Part shown: piece by piece, positions 59,160-64,000 of the stretch
Numbering within the stretch: position 1 is the first letter of the stretch
How the letters are laid out: each line of letters starts with the position of its first letter
Assembly: GCF_028583425.1 (NCBI RefSeq)
Contig: NC_072790.1
Coordinates: 63,450,052 to 63,514,051 of the forward strand
DNA length: 64,000 bases
From: Eublepharis macularius
Lineage: Eukaryota; Chordata; Lepidosauria; Squamata; Eublepharidae
Reading direction: 5' to 3'
Program-made: the position numbers and the translations under genes
Notes under the pieces: generated by a model
Seen by the model: the letters and a program-made list of their open reading frames with translations, nothing else
Databases searched by the model: none
Told to the model about the DNA's origin: nothing

Positions 59160-60560
59160 GCATTCAGGTTGACTGCCTGTCGGCCTCTGGGGCTAGCTGC
59201 CAGAAATGCTCCATCTGTTGGTAAGACAAAGTGTCTGCCACTCCATTGTTAATGCCTGGAACGTGTCTAGCACTAAAGAGGATATTCAACTGAAGGCATT
59301 TCAACATGAATGCCCATACCAACTGCATCACTCTGGTAGATTTAGAAGTAAGGGAGTTCACCACCTGCACTACCACCATATTATCACACAGAAATGCACT
59401 GTGTGATTGGCTAATTCTTTCCCCCAAATCCAAACTGCTACCAGAATGGGGAAGAAATCGAGGAAAGTGAGGTCTCTCACTATCTCTCTAGATGCCCAGT
59501 CTGGGGGCCACTGGTCAGCACAGCAGTGGCCTTGGAAACACATGCCAAACCCCGTGGAGCCAGATGCATCCAAAGACACCTGCAGCTCTGTGCCGGCCAA
59601 TAGGTCCTTGTGCCAAAAAGTGACCACATTAAAGGATCCAATGAACTCATGTCAAACTCTGATATCGGCCCACATACCACGGCTGATGCGAACCCTGTGG
59701 TGAGGGGACCACAGCAAGGCCATAGCGTCGCACAGCCATCATAAAAAAAGTCTGCTGGGGTGACTGCTTACATACGAAGTTTAGATGGCCAACCAATTGC
59801 TGGAGCTCCAAAAGGGACACTTTCTGTTTGTCTCTAAAGGAAGCCAGCAATACCCTCAGTGCGCTGACCTTGTCGGCAGGGAGACGGAGGGTCTGGTGCA
59901 CCGTGTTCAGTTCAATCCCCAGAAAGGTTATCACTTGAGATGGGCCCTCCATTTTCTTATGGGCCAATGCAACCCCCAGTTTCCCAGTGAGAGCGACAAA
60001 ACCCACCATCAGACTTGGACAACGACCAGTGCCTGCTGGTCCCACGAACAAAAAATCATCTAGGTAATGCAGTGTCATGCCAATTAAGCCGCTGGTGCAG
60101 CTCTCCCTCCAGAAAGGAACTGAAGTGCTCAAATGCCGAACAAGAAATGGAACACCCCATCGGGAGAGCCCTGTCCATGTAAACCTTGCCTTCAAAGGCA
60201 AATCTCAGAGCTCAAATTCCTCTGGGTGTACCAACAGAAGCCTAAATGCATTTCGCCAGCTCTGCACCTACCCTGCACCTGTGCACAACATTGACCGCCT
60301 GGTCAAAAAATGTGTAGTGCACTTAACAGAGGTGATCGGGGACTGCATCATTAACTGAGCCACCCTTAGGGAAAGACAAGCTGTGGATCAGTCGATATTT
60401 ACCAGCTGTCTTCTTGGGGACCACCCCAAGAGGGGACACTCTCAGGTGGGGCACAGGAGGAGAGGAAAATGGTCCCAGATCCCTGCTCTCAGCACATTCT
60501 TGATGGATTTTCTCCCTCACCACCCCTTCCATGCTGGCAACTGAGAACAAATTGTCAGAC
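59160..60560 (-). pseudogene. Reverse transcriptase and RNase H of the DIRS/Ngaro element
   Basis: The reverse transcriptase begins with LRVSPLGVVPKKTAGKYRLI and LSFPKGGSVNDAV (about 60480-60340), a typical DIRS RT start. The catalytic block HYLDDFLFVGPAGTG lies near 60070-60030 and is intact (YLDD). 'VITFLGIELNT' and 'LLELQQLVGHLNFVC' (about 59935-59770) are the RT thumb/connection. RNase H follows with 'LDASGSTGFGMCF' near 59580, 'CDNMVVVQVVNS' near 59385 and 'RHVPGINNGVADTLS' near 59260. Frames are interrupted by shifts near 60240 and 59640 and by stops. Confidence 0.85.
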
Positions 60561-62850
60561 ATGAAGGGATTCTAGAGCCTTGAAACGTTATACAAAAACC
60601 AAACTTGAAACCATTAAACAGGAACATGGCATCTTGTCGGTTTGGATACCCCAGGAACAGGTGCTCAAGTACTTTCAGCCTTACTGGGTTGGGACCCTTT
60701 TCTAGCTGCCTGCTGACCCCCTCCTCCACCCGACCATCTGCTGCCTCCTCCTTGCTTGGATCTGGAGCAGGCTGCATAAGGGTGCATAAGGGTGGGGACC
60801 CAGACATGAGAGGCATTCTTGCCTGTACTTGCATGTTTTTCTGTTACAGGCCCCTTTGAACGTAAAATCCCAACAGAGCAGCTGGGGTTAAACCTGCTGC
60901 CCAGCTGAAGTGCAGATTCGTGAAGCCGGCGATGGGCAGTGAATAAGTTGGCCACTATCCGAACGATCCCCCATGTTTAGTTTTGCTGAGGACATCACCT
61001 GCAGCCATAGCTGCTGGGAATCTAAGGGTTGAGAGCAGCCCTCATCCTAAATTTCTCTTCATACTGCAACCATGCAGCCCCGATGAAGTCAGTATATCCC
61101 CTTTAAATGATACTGAGGCATTGAAATAGGAAGTATTACCAGGAAGGGGCTGCATTCTTTTTACTCCTCCTGTGAATTTATCAATTGACTGGCCAAACCG
61201 CAGGCCAAAATATGTTAATTGGGTATTGTTCTGTTTCCTTCTTAAGATTATCATTTTAATGATTTTAATCTGATGCTGTTTCAACTCATTTAGCTGCTCC
61301 CCAAAGTATTTTACTACTTTAATGCTGAACTTCTTTGTTCTAATATGATGCTGCCCAGTTAATTTATTGCTACTGTCTTATCTTAGTTGCTACTGGTTTT
61401 ATATTTATTAAATTCTTGCTGTTGTGTTTTATTATTTTTCATGTTGCCTCTTCGATATTTGTATGGAGGGGCGATGTACAAATATGTGAAAACTTTGCAA
61501 AGATACTGGAGTGGAAACACTGGATTGGATACTGCTGTACCCAATCTGGACTTGTGCTGCAGCATCCTCTGAGACATATGAGGGTTTCTCAGATACACCT
61601 CTAAATCTTATGATGCTGTATTGGTAGTTGCAAAAAATAAATTGCTGTTACAAGGTTTTGTGTGGGTTGCTTCAGCTGCTAAGCATAGGAGTTGAGATCC
61701 AGTAGTGGCCCTGGCATGCTTCCAAATGGTTTGGCAAGTGACCAAAGCTTCAGTTTGTCCCGATGTGATGTTTCAATTTGATATGAAAGGTGGTGCTTGA
61801 GGCAAAAATCAAAAAGTCTAGATAGGTCTGACCTTCAAATTCTTAGTTACAAAAGGAAAAAATAGTGAAGAAAATAAGGAAACATTATGCCATATGTTCA
61901 TTTGTTGCTTTCTGTATTGATATGAGCCTACTTCTTTGGAGAACATTTTTAAATTCAGAAATTTGCACAGCCAGATCTGATCAGGAAATTGATATCCTCA
62001 AAAGTATGTTCTTCTTTCAGACTTAAGTTGCATGTTCTGCAACAACAGACAAAACTTGACAAAAAAAACCCCTACCAAGAATAAGTATTTTGGGATGTGA
62101 CAGTATCAGTGCCCCCAGTACTGATCTTCCCCAGATGTGCACTTGAAAGGGCAAAAGGGCAGAAGACTGGTATAATTCGTAAGTCTTCCACTTTCACCAG
62201 CAGTAAAGCAAGAGGAATACGGGCAGATTCCCTCCTCCCATTGCAGACCTGAGCGCCCACATGTTCTGCACTTCCATGTTGTTTCCACTGACCCTCGGGG
62301 AATGATTTTGCTGGCAGAACTGGCTGAAGTAGGTAAGGAAGATTTTACCTTTGGCCACTTGCACAATATTCCTTCTCTGCCTCCCTTTGTCCATCTGTCC
62401 AAATGCCCTCCCTCAGTTTCTATAAACCCCTCACCACTTGTGCTAAGTAGGAACCATTCCTCTGTGTACAGTGGTGATCAGCCGGATGGTTCCCAGAAAG
62501 ATGAATCATGATTCCCTCTTCACATTAGCCGAGTTGTTTAGCTTCAATGGCTTTAAAAGATTTCTGTTCATTTTCATTAAGAGCATGCTTGTACTTTGTA
62601 TTCACAGCCTATGAGGATTTTTTTTCATCTTACATAAACAAGACATTTTATAGCATCTCTGACTAATGTTTAACGTAGAAATGTTTTCCACAGCAGAGAA
62701 TGTTTTTTCCAGTTTCTGTTCAGACTGCTTTCTGAATCATGAAGGCTTCCGGCAGGAACACTGTAGATACATATTTTTGTAAAATTTCCATTCAATAATA
62801 CATAAAATCCCATATAGAAAACCTGGAAGTCATCCTCTGTATATCCAAGA

Positions 62851-63223
62851 ATGTGGTTGAAGACCTGGATTTTGATCTTATGTCACTTTGCTATTGTGGG
62901 TTGCATAAAGGAGAAATTTGTCGCCGGAAATAATTTTCTGCTAAAAGACTCTCCTGCTGAAGATGGCAGTAATTCTGCAAGAGGGAGACCTGAAAGGGCA
63001 GTATCCAGAGGAGGCTACTGTAGACTACGAGGCTGCTGCCCAGGCAGGGATGATGGTTGCAACTTTCAATATAATGCAAGAAATGCCATATGTTACTGTG
63101 ATTCCTTCTGTACTTCAGGCTCTCCTGCTTCTATAGACTGCTGCCCTGATTTTTGGGTAACCTGCTTTGGACACCCTACCACGCAACCAGCAAACATAAG
63201 GACACGCCCATTACAGCAAGAGG
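62851..63223 (+). CDS. TINAG: TINAG first coding exon (signal peptide and SMB-like domain)
   Basis: Tubulointerstitial nephritis antigen is a secreted basement-membrane protein with an N-terminal somatomedin-B-like module and a catalytically inactive cathepsin-B-like domain. The ATG at 62851 opens a signal peptide (MWLKTWILILCHFAIVG). After a short linker come ten cysteines at residues 57, 62, 63, 70, 81, 83, 87, 97, 98 and 105, within GYCRLRGCCPGRDDGC, ICYCDSFC and DCCPDFWVTC. Mammalian TINAG has the same spacing. The exon ends at GAGG|gtaagt (63223), phase 1. The DCCPDFW motif also resembles the paralogue TINAGL1, but the neighbour MLIP on the same strand favours TINAG. The remaining exons lie to the right of the window. 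Confidence 0.85.
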
Positions 63224-64000
63224 GTAAGTATTCAAAACAGGGCTCCACTGCATTAGTCCAAGACTGAGGAGATACAAATCTTCTCTTTAAAACTATGGAG
63301 CAAATGCTACTATTCAGTATTAAATGCTTCTATTTAGTATTAAAATAGTTATAGGAACATGAAATTAAGTGCTGCAAAAGGGAATAATTTCCGAGCTGCA
63401 AAAATGCATTCTGTTATGTTGCATTTATTTTTTAGATTCTAGCATGGTTTTTAAAAAGAATTTTCTTGAATTGCTGTAAATTTTGAACTATTTGGCTTCA
63501 GGAAAATGCTTCCAGATTCCTCTCTTACATAAAACAATGATTATTTACTGAACTATATCTCTCTGCAAATGGCATCCTATATTTAATAGTGATGGCTGAT
63601 CCCATTGGGCAGATCAAAACATACGTGGGGTGTGTGTGTAACAACCCAGGGTATCTGTTTGCAGAAAAATATGAAAATAAAACAAAATGTGGGCTAAATT
63701 GCTTACTAAATACACAGCTAATCTGCTCATGCACAAACTTCAACTCAAGAAAATGCTAGAGGAAAAGGAAGAAAAAAAGGAGGGAAAGGTAGATGATTGT
63801 ACTGGGGAAGGAAGGTGTGGAGAGAGGGCTGAAATGGGAGAGAAATATGTGATTATGTGGATGGCTGCGGGGGGATGGGCAATTGGACAGATGAAGAAGA
63901 GAGGATAAAAAGGAAAGTTTGATGGGAAGAAGCTGGAAAGGGACTATCAGATGGATGAATGTGTGGGGAGCAAAATTAGGGGAGGTGGGTGGTGGGAGAG
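63224..64000. other. Start of TINAG intron 1
   Basis: AT-rich sequence followed by a purine-rich stretch (63750-64000: gga/aga-rich). I see no exon and no named repeat here. Confidence 0.55.

Larger units (their letters stand above)
57130..60970 (-). mobile_element. DIRS/Ngaro-type tyrosine-recombinase retrotransposon, decayed
   Basis: Read on the - strand the order is: a short upstream ORF region (60955-60665), reverse transcriptase (about 60560-59650), RNase H (about 59630-59160), tyrosine recombinase (about 58940-58210), an SGNH-hydrolase-like module (about 58170-57640), and an AATAAA (minus strand at 57213-57208). This RT-RH-YR order is that of DIRS-like elements, which integrate by a recombinase rather than an integrase. 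Frames are broken by several shifts. The exact ends and the split direct repeats were not resolved, so the boundaries are approximate. Confidence 0.85.
50437..62850. other. MLIP-TINAG intergenic region
   Basis: 12.4 kb between the two genes. Contents: a SINE-like fragment (50550-50660), inverted copies of the ggtgctactggact repeat (51175-51640), a 5S-derived SINE (51719-51905), the ORF1-only L1 (52732-54294), a SINE (54895-55100), a palindromic MITE (55287-55499), another SINE (55541-55715) and the DIRS/Ngaro-like element (57130-60970). The stretches 55750-57100 and 61000-62700 hold no feature I can support, apart from the region just before TINAG. Confidence 0.6.

Noticed and set aside
1..64000. 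CRISPR arrays, operons or prokaryotic defence systems
   Set aside because: No regularly spaced repeats with unique spacers, no dense gene strings and no ribosome-binding sites; the window is intron-containing vertebrate DNA.

Overview
The window is vertebrate nuclear DNA, most likely from a squamate reptile (a lizard, possibly a gecko; the species cannot be named from sequence alone). Coding exons are short and far apart, bounded by AG/GT splice sites. The introns are packed with the repeat mixture typical of lizards: CR1- and L2-type LINEs, tRNA- and 5S-rRNA-derived SINEs, palindromic hAT-like MITEs, a Penelope-like element, a DIRS/Ngaro-type tyrosine-recombinase element and an L1 ORF1 element.

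Two protein-coding genes are present, both on the + strand. Positions 3944 to about 50430 hold the 3' part of MLIP (muscular LMNA-interacting protein). It consists of one large Ser/Pro-rich exon (3944-5521), nine small internal exons that I could place by splice sites and by resemblance to mammalian MLIP as I remember it, and a probable terminal exon (49911-50081) with two AATAAA signals. The 5' exons lie left of the window. All ten recognised exons upstream of the terminal one have lengths divisible by three and both junctions in phase 0, so any of them can be skipped without breaking the frame. The right edge (62851-63223) holds the first coding exon of TINAG: a signal peptide followed by a ten-cysteine somatomedin-B-like module. 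MLIP followed by TINAG, same strand, is the order I recall from human 6p12.1, which supports both calls.

Everything else is intronic or intergenic. The best-resolved mobile elements are: an ORF1-only L1-type insertion with an 18-bp target-site duplication (52714-54312); a two-copy, inverted, head-to-head Penelope-like insertion with a 14-bp duplication (30563-31907); hAT-like MITEs with 8-bp duplications (6935-7394, 25171-25640, 30301-30509, 43989-44729); a decayed DIRS/Ngaro-type element with RT, RNase H, recombinase and SGNH-hydrolase-like segments on the - strand (about 57130-60970); and several nested insertions (MITEs in CR1, hAT in CR1, hAT in SINE, SINE in MITE). I saw no bacterial or phage genes, CRISPR array or operon, and no clearly new multi-gene system. 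The more unusual items are the ORF1-only L1, the inverted Penelope unit, the SGNH module tied to a tyrosine recombinase, and possible lineage-specific MLIP 3' ends.
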